A stretch of 64,000 bases of DNA. Source: Triticum aestivum. Taxonomy: Eukaryota; Streptophyta; Magnoliopsida; Poales; Poaceae. Within the stretch, counting starts at the first letter, position 1, and every line of letters starts with the position of its first letter. The stretch lies in contig NC_057796.1 in the NCBI RefSeq assembly GCF_018294505.1, positions 186,520,270 through 186,584,269 on the forward strand, written 5' to 3'. The translations under genes and the position numbers were made by a program. The notes beneath the pieces were generated by a model. That model ran no database searches, was not told the origin of the DNA, and worked only from the letters and a program-made list of their open reading frames with translations. This document shows, one piece after another, positions 24,407 through 36,200 of the stretch.

Positions 24407-27400
24407 CCACAGGCCACTTACCTGGCGCCCACCCGCGGCCCAGCAGAGGCCCAGCCCACCCGGCCGTGCCAGTCATCCCCCACCTCTGCCAGTAGGCACA
24501 GGAGGGACACCGCGACGCCGCCGCGCGCGCCACGGCGTCACCTGCTTGCCGCCCGCGCCTCTGGAGGATCTGGACGACGCCCACGTCGCCCGCTTGACCA
24601 CCCCGACACCTCATTCGCCCCCTGCAGCTCTCCCTCGCCTTGCCTCCGCCATGGCCGACGCTGCCAAGCTCGCCCCGGCGTGAACCTCGCAGCCACCATG
24701 CTCCCCTCGCCTTCCCGTGCTGTCCAGCAGCTCCGTCTCGACGCCCTCGTCCTCTCAGCCGAGTCAGGCAACGCCGAACGGCCTGCATCGCCCCCTGCAC
24801 CCTCGACTTCGCCGCCTCTGCTCCGAGATCGCCGGCGACCTCCCGACGTCGTCAGCCCATCCCCGACCGCGCCGTTTGCTTCTACGTGACCGCAGTGAGC
24901 TCCGCTACCTTCTCCCCCTTCTCGTTCTCGCTCTCGAGCTCCGTAGCAACTGCACGTAGCTCACCCGCACGCGCTGCCGCCGAGCTCGTCGCCGGCGCCA
25001 CTCCGGCCACTCCCCGGCCGCGCCACCCCCACTGTTGGATGCGGACGAGCGTCCGCATCCTGTAGCTGTGCTCCACGCGCCAAACGGCGCCCCGTAGGGC
25101 AAACCCGTGGCTCGCCGCTGCGTCTGGCCTCGCCGGCGGCTAAACGCCGGCGAGTTGACCCCGTTTGACCCAAGCTGACCCCCTCCCCTGAGTCAATGAC
25201 AAGTGGGGCCTGCCTGCTAATTAACCAGGATTAACTTTTAATTAATTCTAAATTAGTTAGTTTACTAACAGTGACACTGACGTGTGGACCCCACACGTCA
25301 GGTTTGACCTGGACGACCCCGCTGACCAGCTGACGTCACCCTGACACAATGCTGACGCATTAATTTAATTACTGGAATTATTTTTATACAGGAAATTCCA
25401 GAAAATACCACAAACTTCAAAAAACATAGAAAATAATCTATAGCTCAGAATGAAAAGATTTATATATGAAAAATGATCAGAAAAATTCAATCTATCCATC
25501 TGTACTAGTTTCATGCATGACAAACCAACCTAAACCTGCTGTATAGATGAAAACACATAAAAGGCATTTAAAATGCTTAAGTTTGGAGTTGCATTTGAAT
25601 CCTTGATTCAAATGAGCTCCATTGAACTTGTTGCTGTTTGCATTAGCACAAACAACATCACATATACATGCCATGTTCATGCATCATATTGTGCATTGCA
25701 TTGATTGTGTTTATTCTCTGTTTACCGGTGTTGTTCCCCCTCGGTAGACGTCGTTCCGACGCTGTGATCCTTGACACTGATGAGGACCCAATGCTATCTT
25801 CAGAAGTGCCAGGCAAGCAAAACCCCCTTGTTCATTCCGATACAATCCCATTCTTTCGCTCCTGCTCTCTTCTACTGCATTTGGACAACATCAATTCAAC
25901 TGTTACATGTTGCGGTAGTTGAACCCCTTTTCCTCTGCATGACCTGTCATTGCCACAGTAAATAGATGAAACCCACTAGCATGAGTAGGAGTTGTTTGAG
26001 CCCTGATGTGCCTACTCATTCATGCTTGTTTGTCATGCCTGCTACTGCTTAGAGTTGAGTCGGGTCTGATTCATCGGGGATGAGTTGGAATGGTGATGAA
26101 CATGTCCTACTGTGTGTGAGCTAAGTGTGTGAACACGATTTGGTAAAGGTAGCGGTGAGAGGCCATGTAGGAGTACATGGTGGGTTGTCTCATTGCAGCC
26201 GTCCTCAGGAACTGAGTTCTGTGTTTGTGATCCATGAAACAGTTACTACCACGCATTGGGCCCGAAACCAATGGACCCTCTCGGCTTCTTAATCACCCTT
26301 GTCCTCTGTCCAGGAGTTGCAAGTAGTTTCTGGTGTTTGTAGTATGCTGGAGGCCGTGGGCAGCGCTGACCCGAGGGGTGGGCTGTGATGCGGTAGGCAC
26401 GTGGCCGGGTATGCCGGGCGCCCGTTTGGTGTCGCGGAACCCTGTACACATCGTTCGGGGCCGTATGTGCAAACCTCGGCCGGACTCCCTGCGGATGGAA
26501 CCTGAATAGGCGATAAACCTGGACTAGAGACTTGAGTGTTTAGGTAGGCTGTGGCCGACACCCTCGCTGGGCTTCCGCTTGAAGGTTGCCGAGTACATGT
26601 CGTGTAAACGGCGGTAAGTGGTGAGAGCGTGTGTGACGAAGTACACCCCTGCAGGGTTAATATGATCTATTCGAATAGCCGTGTCCGCGGTAAAGGACTT
26701 CTGGGTTGCCTATAACAGTTCATAGACAAGTGAAAGTGGATACTCTAAAATGCGCAAGATAAGCGTGAGTGCTATGGATGGCGTTCTCGTAGGGAGACGG
26801 GAGCGGATCCATAGTGGAGTATTGATATGGTGAATATGTGGACTCGTGTGCGCCACCTCAAAAGAGTTACTTGCAGTCGTAGTTTAGGATAGCCACCGAG
26901 TCAAAGCTGGCTTGCTGCAGTTAAACTTCGTCAGTCTCGCTAGTAGTTCCGTGTGGACTTCGACGTTTAGCTTGATACCTCAGCTACGATCTTGTGCCCT
27001 CGGCAGGATCTAGTAAATAGTCAGGCTTCTTAGCCTTTTTCATTTGTAGATGTCTGTACTCAGACATGTTAAGCTTCCGCATGTGTTTGACTTGTATGCT
27101 CTGAATGTTGGGTCATGAGACCTATGTTTGTAATATCTCGCTCCTCGGAGCCTAATGAATAAGTACTTGAGTCGTAGAGTTATGTTGTGATGCCATGTTG
27201 TACTTACACATATCGAGCATATTGCGTGTATGATTGAAATGCTTGGTATGTGTGGGATCCGACAACCTAGTTGTCTATCCTTGGTAGCCTCTCTTATGGG
27301 GAAATGTAGTATTGTGCTTCCATGAGCCATAGTAGTCCGCTACAGCCCGGTTCACCGGAGTCCTGATAGCCCAGCACTACTGCCTCGGACACTTGACTGG

Positions 27401-27801
27401 GCGGCATATGTTTCACTTCGTTCCTGTGTCTGTCCCTTCGGGGAAATGTCACGCGGTGACATCCGGAGTCCTGCCTAGCCTGCTACAGCCCGGGTTCCCG
27501 GAGTCCTGTTAGCCCAGTGCTACAGCCCGGATTCGCACGCTGCTGACCGACATGCTCGATGTTGATTCGTGTATGCCTGTCCCCGTAAGTTAGTGCCACT
27601 TTGGGTTCACGACTAGTCATGTCGGCCCGGGTTCTCTATCATATGGATGCTAGCGACACTATCATATACGTGAGCCAAAAGGCGCAAACAGTCCCGGGCC
27701 ATGGTAAGGCGACACCCGTGGGGAATACCGTGCGTGAGACCGCAAAGTGATATGAGGTTTTACAGGCTAGATCGGTGTGACTTAGAATCGGGGTCCTGAC
27801 A
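23936..27801 (+). repeat. Element E 3' LTR
   Basis: The 3,866-bp copy is near-identical to 16555-20527 over most of its length. It lacks about 107 bp (after 26926) that the 5' copy has, and it differs strongly at 25410-25970. Its CA end is followed by the duplication GCCCT. Confidence 0.92.
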
Positions 27802-27806
27802 GCCCT

Positions 27807-29892
27807 CACATGACAACCCGTCGTTTTAACCTTAACGAGTTCAGGGTCTTAGTTAAAAGATTGACTGTCAAGAGTACGGCGGGTCATTCTAGGATTACCT
27901 GGGCAGAGTAGCATCGACATACATGCAGGATAACCCGGAGTTCGGCGTTTACGCCTGGTCAAGAGGGTATGAAAGCTAAATCCGGTGGGTTGGAAGCCCC
28001 CAAGTGACCTTATGATCAACCAATGGATGACTCTTGCACACATGGATATGAAACAACAGAGACCCCGAATTTCAGGGATGCCGGCTTTATTGTGTTGATC
28101 ATAATAAGATAAGCCCATAAGGCAGGATACCCATGTTTGAACTGCGCACCATAGAAAGTTCTCTTTGGCAACCTTTAATATTTATGAGAACTCAAACTTG
28201 CGAGAGATGAATTCCTCTTGAACCGTATGTTGAGCCGGATATTGAGAGCTCAAAACATTATGGGAGAGAGATTTCCTTTGAGCCGGATATTTAACCATAA
28301 TCTTTTCTTATGACCCAAAACTCTTCTATGGAACCGGAACTTTTTTTACTGCCAGGCACTTTTTAAGCCGGAAATTGTGTGACGGCCCTTTTGAATTTTT
28401 CACCAATATGGTAGTAGCCTCTAGGACCGGGTTATTTTCCCTCCAATGACCCGGGGTCATGAATTTGCTGAGTCATGTCACTGTAGCCCCCAAGTCTTAA
28501 GACGACTCGAGGAGTTGGCTTGAGATTCTTCATGCTTGACCGTGATGTAAACCGGCATATAGTTGAACAGCGGAACGCTGGAATATGTTGAAGCTGGATG
28601 CGAGTTGATGATCTTCGCAACACTCAATGTATAATCCGGTATGAATCATTCAACAAACTCCGTGACATGACAGTCACCTTTGTAGTAGACAATTTTTCCT
28701 GCATGAAAGAATTTGCAATCCAGAGTAATTGCTCTTGGATGAATTATTATACACATGGATAATAAAATACATAAGTAGGATATCACCTGACTTTTTGCTG
28801 AGTAGTTGGACGGCTGACATGACTTATGCGATCGTGATGTCAAAACCCAATGGTGTTAGCAGATCGCCTCTAAACTTAGCGGTATCCCCAACTTGGTGGA
28901 TTGAATGGAACGAGCATAGTTGGTATTGTCGATCCCTCTTGGTACGGACGGGCAAGTCAATTGCAGGCGCGGTAAACCGCGCGGACGGGCGAGTCAGCCA
29001 CGTCGTGTTGATGTAAATTGGGCCGCACAGGGGGCGGTTTGCACATATATTCATCGAGCATCATGGCACAGTCAGATGCTAGCGCATGATAATGGTGGCA
29101 CGGAATATATATACATGACGCGACCATCACTCTTGTAGTGGATAATTGTCCTGCAAAAAATATCGCAAACGAGAGTACTTGTTCTTTAAAAAATAAAAAC
29201 ATATCAACGAAAATTGACTGGACAGAATTCATTTGAATTGTCTGAAAGCTACAGTAAGGACCAGTGAGCAGGGGCGGCTCAACAAAGCTGACGGGCGACT
29301 CAATACAGCCCTGGCGGCTCAGGTATACCGGCAACTCAATACGGCCCCGGCGGCTCAATGCGGCAGGGGCGGCTCAATGCGACGCATCCGTGGCCGGTCC
29401 CGTTACATTAAGAATTTTATTTCACATTCACTCTGCGGCAGATTGCCTTTGGTTGAACTATGGCAACATCATGCACTAGTATTCGTGCCTCCTTTTTTAT
29501 GGCAGACTAGGTTCCAATTTAACCGAACTTTCATATGTGCAAGCACCACCCAGCAGTATAAATATGGATGTTGTTATTGTATGTTCACGTCAGGTGAATC
29601 ACGACCATGTAGAATTATATTCTGAAATTGGCTCGGCCTGATTTTCCTCAGAAACGAGGTTGTATTTGTCCATCATAATGAACTTCTTCAGCCATCAGTT
29701 GATCTGCGAATAGTCTTGGAATCCTGGACCTTTTCTCTTTTGACACATCATCTCAAACTTAAACCAATATCAGAGACACCCCTTCTATGAACAACACTCA
29801 ATTTGCCCCCGAAAGCATCAACCAAAATATTCGCCGTGGGGTTTAACTGGACACGACCGTAGCAGAGCCGGAGTTGGACGGTTTGGAACAGG
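27807..29892 (-). other. Element B internal region, right part
   Basis: Non-coding. One further TAGCCCCCAAG copy lies near 28484, and a cluster of CGGCTCAA-type units at 29274-29375 (GGCGGCTCAACA, GGCGACTCAATAC, GGCGGCTCAATGC and similar). No supportable reading frame. Confidence 0.55.
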
Positions 29893-29924
29893 CCCTCCGG
29901 GTCGTGTTTTGACCAATCCCTTTT

Positions 29925-30590
29925 TTTATCAACTCAGTTACAACCAAGATGGAAATTTCAAAACTGTACCAACAAGCATAGCTTGCTCGAGACATTCAGA
30001 CTTTGTTCAAAGCATCCAAAAGACTGACGCATGTCGTCACATTGACTCTACATGCCCTGAGACGAGTTTCTTCAAATATTTGATACACCTCTCATCTATC
30101 TTACCAGCCATATCAATCTTGACCAGACCATCAGTAATTGATCCATATGTAGCAACCGTTGGAGAGATATGTTTTAGCTTCATTTCCTTGATAACTTCAT
30201 AGGCCCTGGCTACTTTGCTAGATTTGCATAACCCATCGATAACACCATGGTAAGTCTGAGCATAAAGTACCAAACCTCGCTGACTCGTTGCGTAAAAAAT
30301 ATTGGACATTTCTCCAGTCTGACCAGCTTTTGCGAGACCATTAACCAAAAAATGGAGTAACATCGAATATCAGGAAGAGACCCATAACTCTTGATATCTT
30401 CAAAAATTGCTTTTCCCTTTTCACTCTCAATCCATATATGCGTTTAAGTAGGATGAGATCAGGCTGGCATCCTTGGATCATATGTTTGAAAATCTTATGC
30501 CCGTCTTCTCTTCTTCCATGCGGAAAGCAATTTCTCTCTCACTCATTCTTTCAAATATTGTATGGGCCTTATCAAGTAGCTTTGTCGGGG
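29925..30590 (-). pseudogene. Captured PPR gene fragment in element B
   Basis: On the minus strand the 108-codon frame 30037-30363 has pentatricopeptide repeats: YHGVIDGLCKSSKVARAYEV and ATYGSITDGLVKIDMAGKID are typical 35-residue P-class units. Upstream (30364-30590) more PPR text appears in shifted frames (AHTIFERMSERE, GHKIFK, GCQPDL), and downstream (29925-30040) a CVSLLDALNK then CLEQAMLVGTVL tail. PPR proteins bind organellar RNA in mitochondria or plastids. From memory the text resembles the C-terminal half of the Arabidopsis At3g06920-type protein. Repeats between the two parts are missing and there are stops and frameshifts. It is a transduced host-gene fragment in a retroelement, antisense or sense to the element depending on transcript; here it is in the element's own sense (minus). 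Confidence 0.78.
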
Positions 30591-31507
30591 CGACGGTGGT
30601 GGCCGGCGGGTGGACAGCACCCGGCCACAGGCGGCCAAAAGGGCGGATGCGGCGCCGGGCGGCTCGGAGGTGGCCTGAGGCAGGGCCACGGCTGCAGCAG
30701 CGGAGGCGAGCGGCTGCTCACCACAGCAGAAGCAATGGGGAAGCATGGCTCGACGCGCAGAAGGCGAGGCGCAGCACAGGGCAGAGAAGGCGAGAGCGGC
30801 TCAACGCGGGGTAGAGAGCGGCTCAACACGGGGTAGAGAGCGGCCGGCCGGCGACGGAGTCTGAGGCGAATGGCGGCTCGCCGAGGAGCAGCACAGGGGC
30901 GGCGTTCGAGGTGGTGCGAGGCTGCAGTGGTTTGAGGGTGAGGCCGCGGCGGCTTGCAGTGGCGGCTCAACGTCATAGTGGCACGGTGGCTCTCCGCATG
31001 GGTGAGACGACCACGGAAGCACAAGGCGCGTGAGGGCGAGGGAGCCCGAGGCCAGGCGGCGGGTTGAGGTAGTGCCTTGGAGACGGCGGAGGCGGAGACC
31101 ATGGTGCTTCACAACAGCGGCCGAAGCGGGCCTGCGGCAGCGGCCTGGAGCCGGGGGCGGGTCACGGCAGCAAGGCGAGACCTGCTAGGCCACGAGGACG
31201 GAGGCTCATGGCCTGAGATGCAGCGGCTCAGGATGCAGGGAGGCCATGGAAACAGCAGCTCAAACATGGAGGAAACGGCCTCATGCAGAGAGCTCAACGC
31301 CAACTTGACGCGCCGACGGAAGCACACTGAAGTGACACCATGGCTGGGGAGGAGCAAAGCCAAGGCGAGGTTTTGGCGGCGACTTGGCGTGGCGGTGGCC
31401 GGCTTAGAAATGACGACGAACACTGGCGGCTTCGACACGCGGCGGTGAGCGCCTCAGAGGCGAGGCTGGCTCGACGGCAACATGAGTCCGCGGTCACCTC
31501 CAAACCC
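30591..31507 (-). other. GC-rich segment next to the PPR fragment
   Basis: A strongly GC-rich stretch with long overlapping frames on both strands (for example 30572-31102 minus), all low-complexity and without domains. It includes two tandem copies of a GAGCGGCTCAACRCGGGGTA unit at about 30793-30840, related to the CGGCTCAA cluster at 29.3 kb. It may be promoter or exon sequence captured with the PPR fragment, or native element B sequence. Confidence 0.4.
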
Positions 31508-32009
31508 CCTCCGGGTCGTGGTTGGTTTGACCAACTCGTTCAATCGTTTGCACACTGGAATCTTGCATTGATGTTTCTGATAGTAGGTAGTGTTTGAAGA
31601 CCCAAAAATCTGGTCTTGTAATATCCCAGGAGCGGTAAGCTGTACCGGTCGATCGAAAATTGCGTAATAGCTGGTGGCCCCCTCAGGACTTGAAGCTTAT
31701 ATGTGGAGGCGAGGAGGAGTAAGGGAACTCGGCGGATCCGGCCATAACCTTGGAGCGATTTGTCCACATACGTACAACAGAATAACTCCTTCGATCTCGG
31801 ACTTGGCGTAGATGCAGTTTCGATGGATCTCGTCACGTCTGACGGCTCAAATGATGGAACCCTATCCTCTTGACCTTAAAACCCCATACTGTAAACCCCA
31901 AATTTCATCATGACTCTGATCACTAAGACATCTTTTCTTCATCCGAAAAATCGCAAATTTCTTGAATTCTGGTAAAAATCCCTCCAAGAACTCAAACCAC
32001 CGTGCACTA
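31508..32009 (-). other. Element B 5' untranslated leader
   Basis: Sequence between the GC-rich segment and the PBS; no gene is readable. Its first bases repeat the CCCTCCGGGTCGTG motif of 29893. Confidence 0.5.
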
Positions 32010-32028
32010 GCCCCACGGTGGGCGCCAA
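32010..32028 (-). other. Element B primer binding site
   Basis: On the minus strand TTGGCGCCCACCGTGGGGC follows the LTR end by one base, a common PBS context in grass Gypsy elements. It proves the minus orientation. Confidence 0.8.
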
Positions 32029-32029
32029 C

Positions 32030-32617
32030 TGTCAAGGTTTTGTCACGGCAGATGTCCTAGTGTGAGGACTTGTCATGAGGCCATCGCAACTAGGTAGTAG
32101 CTTGAGAGGGGTTGAGTGGGACGAGAGACGCGAGGTTTTTTTACCCAGTTTGGGCACCTCACGGTGGAGGTAAAAGCCTACATCCTGCTTCATTGATATT
32201 GATCATGTTGCTCATGATTACAAGAGTGCTCTTTGGCTACCTCTCTTGAGAGCTATTGACTTGTGTGTCTCAACTTGTCCCTCTTGGGGTGCCCTGCCCC
32301 TCCCTATATAAGTTGAAGGGGCGGGTTATATTTGGAGTCCTAACAGGATTAGGACTATTCTATTACAAATGGAATCATAGTCTTGCTTCCCTTGTAAGGG
32401 AAATATTCCTTATGCCTTCCTTCTTAAACTGGCCTACCATAACATGAGCCGGCCTACTGGGCCTTGGGTCTTGTCATCCATCTGACCCGCCGTCAGGGTC
32501 ATTAGTGAGTCGCCAGACTAGTGAGTTGCCAGTCTTCGGGCGGGTTACCGATGAAGCGCCAAGTCTCGGCCGGGTCATAAATCCGGCCGGGTCATACCGC
32601 GGGATATATCCCCGACA
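32030..32617 (-). repeat. Element B 5' LTR (right copy)
   Basis: The copy is 588 bp and matches 13664-14253. A TATA-like CCCTATATAAG (32302-32312) reads on the minus strand. CCGGG after it (32618-32622) completes the target duplication. Confidence 0.92.
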
Positions 32618-32622
32618 CCGGG

Positions 32623-34140
32623 GATTACTATCACTGGTATTTCTTCATCTGGAGTGGGCGTCCATTCTACAATGAATTCTACCAACGCTCTACTCTGAAT
32701 AGCTGCAGTACTTTCGTACTTCAGGCCGAAGCTTGACAGCTCAAATGCCCATTCAACTATCCTGCCGGGTTCTTCAGGGTTCCTTAGTATGCATTGTAAT
32801 GGCAAACGGGTGACAACTGTGATCTTATGGGCTTGGAAGTATTGGCGCAATTTCCTCGAGGCGATGACAAGGTCGAAGATCAACTTTTGTACTCTGGAGT
32901 ACCTTGACCTAGCCCCCTATAACAGGGAGCTGACAAAGTACACTAGCCATTGTACCACTTTCTTCTTTGCCACGGTTTTTGGACTGCCTTCGCTAACCTG
33001 CTCTTCTTCTCTTTGATTTGTGTCTAATCCCGCCATGACTGGTTCGGTTTCATCTCCAGGGAGGGGGGGACAGTAGCTGCAGCTGCTTCCTCACCCACTT
33101 CTCACTGTGCCACCAGTGCTGACTAACCACTTGATTTGCTGCCGCTAAATATAGTAGCAATGGTTCTTGTGGTTTAGGAGCGACCAAGGTGGGAGTAGAG
33201 GAAAGGTAGGCCTTTAGGTCATGCAGCGCTACTTGTGCCTTCGGGGTCCACTTCATCGGCCATGTCTTCTTCAAAATTTTGAAGAAGGGCAAGGCACGCT
33301 CGACAGACTTGGAAATGAATCTACTCCGCACGGCAACGCATCCAGTCAAATACCTCACATCCTTGGCAGTCTTGGGTGCCTGGATCTTCTCGATCGCCCT
33401 GATTTTGTCTGGGTTGGCCTCTATCCCCCGCTGGGATACAAAGAAACCAAGGAGTTTGCGAGAGGGAACACCAAACACACACTTCTCAGGGTTTAGCTTC
33501 AAGTTGATCTTCTGTAAGTTTGCAAAGGTCTCTTCCATATCTTGAATGAGTGTTGATCTGTCTCTGGTCTAGACCACTATATCATCCATGTAAGCCTCTA
33601 CATTGATGTGTAATTGAGGTTCAAAACCAATTTGTACTGCTCTTGCAAAGGTCGACCCATCTCTTTTCAACCCGAAAGGCATACATACGAAGCACTATGT
33701 GCCACATGGAGTTATAAACGCGGTTTTCACTTCGTCTTCTTTGGACATGAATATCTGGTGGTATCAGGATTACGCATCCAAAAAGGAAAGCAGATTACAC
33801 CCAGAAGTGGATTCTACAATCTGATCGATGCGCGGCAGGTGGGAAGGGTCCTTCGGGCAAGCCTTGTTCAGGTCTGGGAAGTCAATGCAAAGCCTCCATT
33901 TCCCATTCGCCTTGCGCACTACCACTGGGTTTTCTAACCATGTTGGATGCAACACTCCCCTGACCAAACCAGCTGCTTCCAACTCCTTGATTTCCTCAGC
34001 AATGAACTGTTGCCGCTCTAAGGCTTGTTTTCTGACCTTCTGCTTGACGGCCCGAGCATGAGGACAGACAGTTAGGTGGTGCTTGATTACCTCCCTCGGA
34101 ACACCAGAGATGTCAGATGGTTGCCAAGCAAACACATCGA
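32623..34140 (-). pseudogene. Element C reverse transcriptase and first RNase H, broken
   Basis: Reading right to left, 33770-34135 gives the RT N-terminal blocks (LEAAGLVRGVLHPTWLENPV, KWRLCIDFPDLNKACPKD, ending LSFLDA and a stop). The active-site block AYMDDIVV lies at 33576-33599, with YMDD at 33581-33592. It is followed by a TAG. The frame 33050-33538 continues with LLGFFVSQRGIEANPDKI, the thumb/connection region. RNase H text (ASRKLRQYFQAHKITVV) lies in 32623-32883. RT copies element RNA into DNA; stops and frameshifts prevent that here. Confidence 0.85.
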
Positions 34141-35080
34141 CATTCGCCCGCAGGAAGGCAACGAGCGCGCATTCCTATTTGTCATCGAGGGTGGTGCCAA
34201 TGATGAATGTACCGTCAGCACCATCCTGCCTTGCCAGGACCTTCTTTACAACAGGTGAAGCAACCTTGGATCTCTTACTAGTGGAACTTTCTAGCAGGTC
34301 ATCAACAAGTGTAGCGCACTCCCGGATTCCTCGTCGGTATCTCTACTAGTCTTCTTTCCCTTCTTTGTTTCTTTGGTGGTAGATGTGGCTTCTGCAGCCT
34401 CAGCTGCTGCCGCGTCTCGATACATCTGGTCCACACATATAAGTGCATCCTTCTTGTCTGATGGGATGGAAATGACGCCCATTGGCCCTGGCATCTTCAG
34501 AGTATTATAGGCATAGTGGGATGTCGCCATGAACTTTGCCAGGGCTGGTCGATCAAGAATCCCATTGTAGGCAAGGGGAGTTCAACAACGTCAAACACAA
34601 CCTTCTCCATCATGTAGTTCAACTCTCCACTGAATGTTACCGGTAGCGTAATCTTTCCTTAGGCCGGCTCCTGCCGGGGTTGATTCCTTGGAATGTGCCA
34701 GTGACTTGAGTTCCTCATCGGGGATCTGTAGCCTGCTGATCACCTTAGGGGATATCAGATTCAACCCAACCCCACCATCAACTAGAATCTTTGGGACTTT
34801 GAGGTTGCGGATTATTGGTGAAACCAACAACGGCAAACACCCGACCGCAGTGGTGCGATCAGGATGATCCTCTTCGTCAAAGATGATAGGCGTCCGGGAC
34901 CATTTGAGTGGCCTTCGGGCATCCGCAGTCGGCTCCAATGCATTGACTTCACACGCTCATTGCTTGAGCTGCCGGTGAGAGGAATGCAAAGATGCAGCCC
35001 AGTCAACACGCAGGGCTTCAGGCGCTTTCTGCATTGCCATGGTCTCCTTCTTTCTTCTCACGACCTCTAGCAGGTTTTTC
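34141..35080 (-). pseudogene. Element C protease region, broken
   Basis: The frame 34591-34938 contains PKILVDGGVGLNLIS, the aspartic protease active-site block (DGG in place of DTG/DSG, as in several Gypsy lineages). Frame 34291-34530 carries linker sequence (MPGPMGVISIPSDKKDAL) leading to RT. The protease matures the polyprotein. Confidence 0.7.
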
Positions 35081-35083
35081 CTT

Positions 35084-36200
35084 CTACTGGTGGGCTTTGC
35101 CACGGCGGCCTCCCCTGCCACCACGACCCTTCCTGCCAGCACCTTCCTGGTCTCTCTCTCTCTCTGTCATGTTTCTCATAATCAGCCTTCTGTTTCTTAA
35201 CAAGCTGCTCAAGCTAATGGCACTCTTGAAGATCATGCCCTTTAGTGCGGTGGATCTTGAGTATGGCCTGCCGGACTTCCCAGCTTTCTCTGCCGCCGCA
35301 GCCTCCCGCCATTTAGTGCACATGGCAGCTTCCTTGTCGGGGGCTTCGGTTTTGGCCTTCTTACCGGTGCCGAGATCGCTAGAGCCCTCAACAACCAATG
35401 CTAACTTCTCCTTGCGCTTCTTGTTATGCTTCCGGCTCCTCCTCTTCGGGTTAGTGGTCTTGTCATCATCTTCTGAATCAACCTCCATGCCATCCTCCTC
35501 CCCGGGGAGTCGCCTTCGTTCCTCAGCCCGAGCATACTTATCCGCCAAGGTGTACAACTCATTGATGGTCTTGGGAAGCCGGGCATTCATTTCGGAACGT
35601 ATCCTTCTATTGCGCACGTCCGAATGGAACGCGGCAATCACAGCTGCTGGATGTATCTCTTGAATGTTGCGGTGCACTCGACTGAACCTCTGCATATATT
35701 TCCACAAGCTTTCTCCTTCCTTCTGTGGAAGGACTTGCAAATCACTGGGCCTTCCGGACTCTTGATGGATGTCCGTGAAGGCGCCAACAAATTCGTTGCA
35801 CAAATCACCCCATGACGAAATGGAGTTCTCTGGTAAGTGCATCAGCCATGACCTCACATTTGGCTTGAGTGCCAAAGGGAAGTAATTGGCGGACACCTTC
35901 TCATCCCTGCCCCCGGCGGCCTGAACGGCGATCTAGCAGATGCTCAGGAACTCTGCCGGGTTAGTTTTCCATCATATTTTTCAGGTAGCTCTGGCATGAA
36001 GATGCGTGTGGACGGCCAATAGACTTGCCGCAGCTCATTAGTGAAGGCGGGGCATCCAACCTCGAAAGGTAAGTACCTACCAGCACCGGGCGCGGGCTCG
36101 TCGTCGTCTGGACCATTGCGCATGTCGGATTGACGGGGTACTTCGCGACGTCTCTCTATAGTGACACGCGCATCTTCCTTCCACCGGTCTTCCAAGACCC
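35084..36200 (-). pseudogene. Element C gag
   Basis: A 270-codon frame (35084-35896) holds the gag family block ANYFPLALKPNVRSWLMHLP, then SISSWGDLCNEFVGAF and QKEGESLWKYMQRFSRV. Upstream, 35944-36195 gives FTNELRQVYWPSTRIFMPEL and EKYDGKLT before a frame break near 35945. The C-terminal part is highly basic (SRKHNKKRKEKL). Gag forms the retroelement particle. No CCHC knuckle is visible. Confidence 0.82.

Larger units (their letters stand above)
16555..27801 (+). mobile_element. LTR retrotransposon E, Gypsy-like, nested in B
   Basis: LTRs at 16555-20527 and 23936-27801 both run TGTCACATCC...GTCCTGACA. The target duplication GCCCT is at 16550-16554 and 27802-27806. A tRNA-Met-type PBS and a purine-rich tract flank the internal region in plus orientation. 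The 3.4-kb interior has only shredded Gypsy pol. LTRs of nearly 4 kb are unusual in size but known among grass Gypsy families. The element is intact in structure, so it inserted fairly recently by using another element's enzymes. Confidence 0.93.
13664..32617 (-). mobile_element. Non-autonomous LTR retrotransposon B, minus strand, holding element E
   Basis: LTRs at 13664-14253 and 32030-32617 are close copies, bounded by TGTC...AACA/GACA. The 5-bp target duplication CCGGG is present at 13659-13663 and 32618-32622. The PBS beside the right LTR and the polypurine tract beside the left LTR both read on the minus strand. Apart from the nested element E (16555-27801), about 6.5 kb of internal sequence contains no gag or pol; instead there are tandem motif arrays, a GC-rich segment and a captured PPR gene fragment. 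It must have been mobilised in trans. Confidence 0.93.

Noticed and set aside
24326..24889. 187-codon frame in the E 3' LTR (and similar frames near 17301-17580)
   Set aside because: It lies in the GC-rich island, where frames are open on both strands by composition; no domain, and part of a repeated LTR.
30572..31102. 176-codon minus-strand frame
   Set aside because: Low-complexity Pro/Arg/Ser-rich text in a GC-rich block; overlapping frames on both strands, no domain.
34992..35663. 223-codon plus-strand frame
   Set aside because: It is the antisense shadow of the gag frame of element C, which has clear family motifs on the minus strand.
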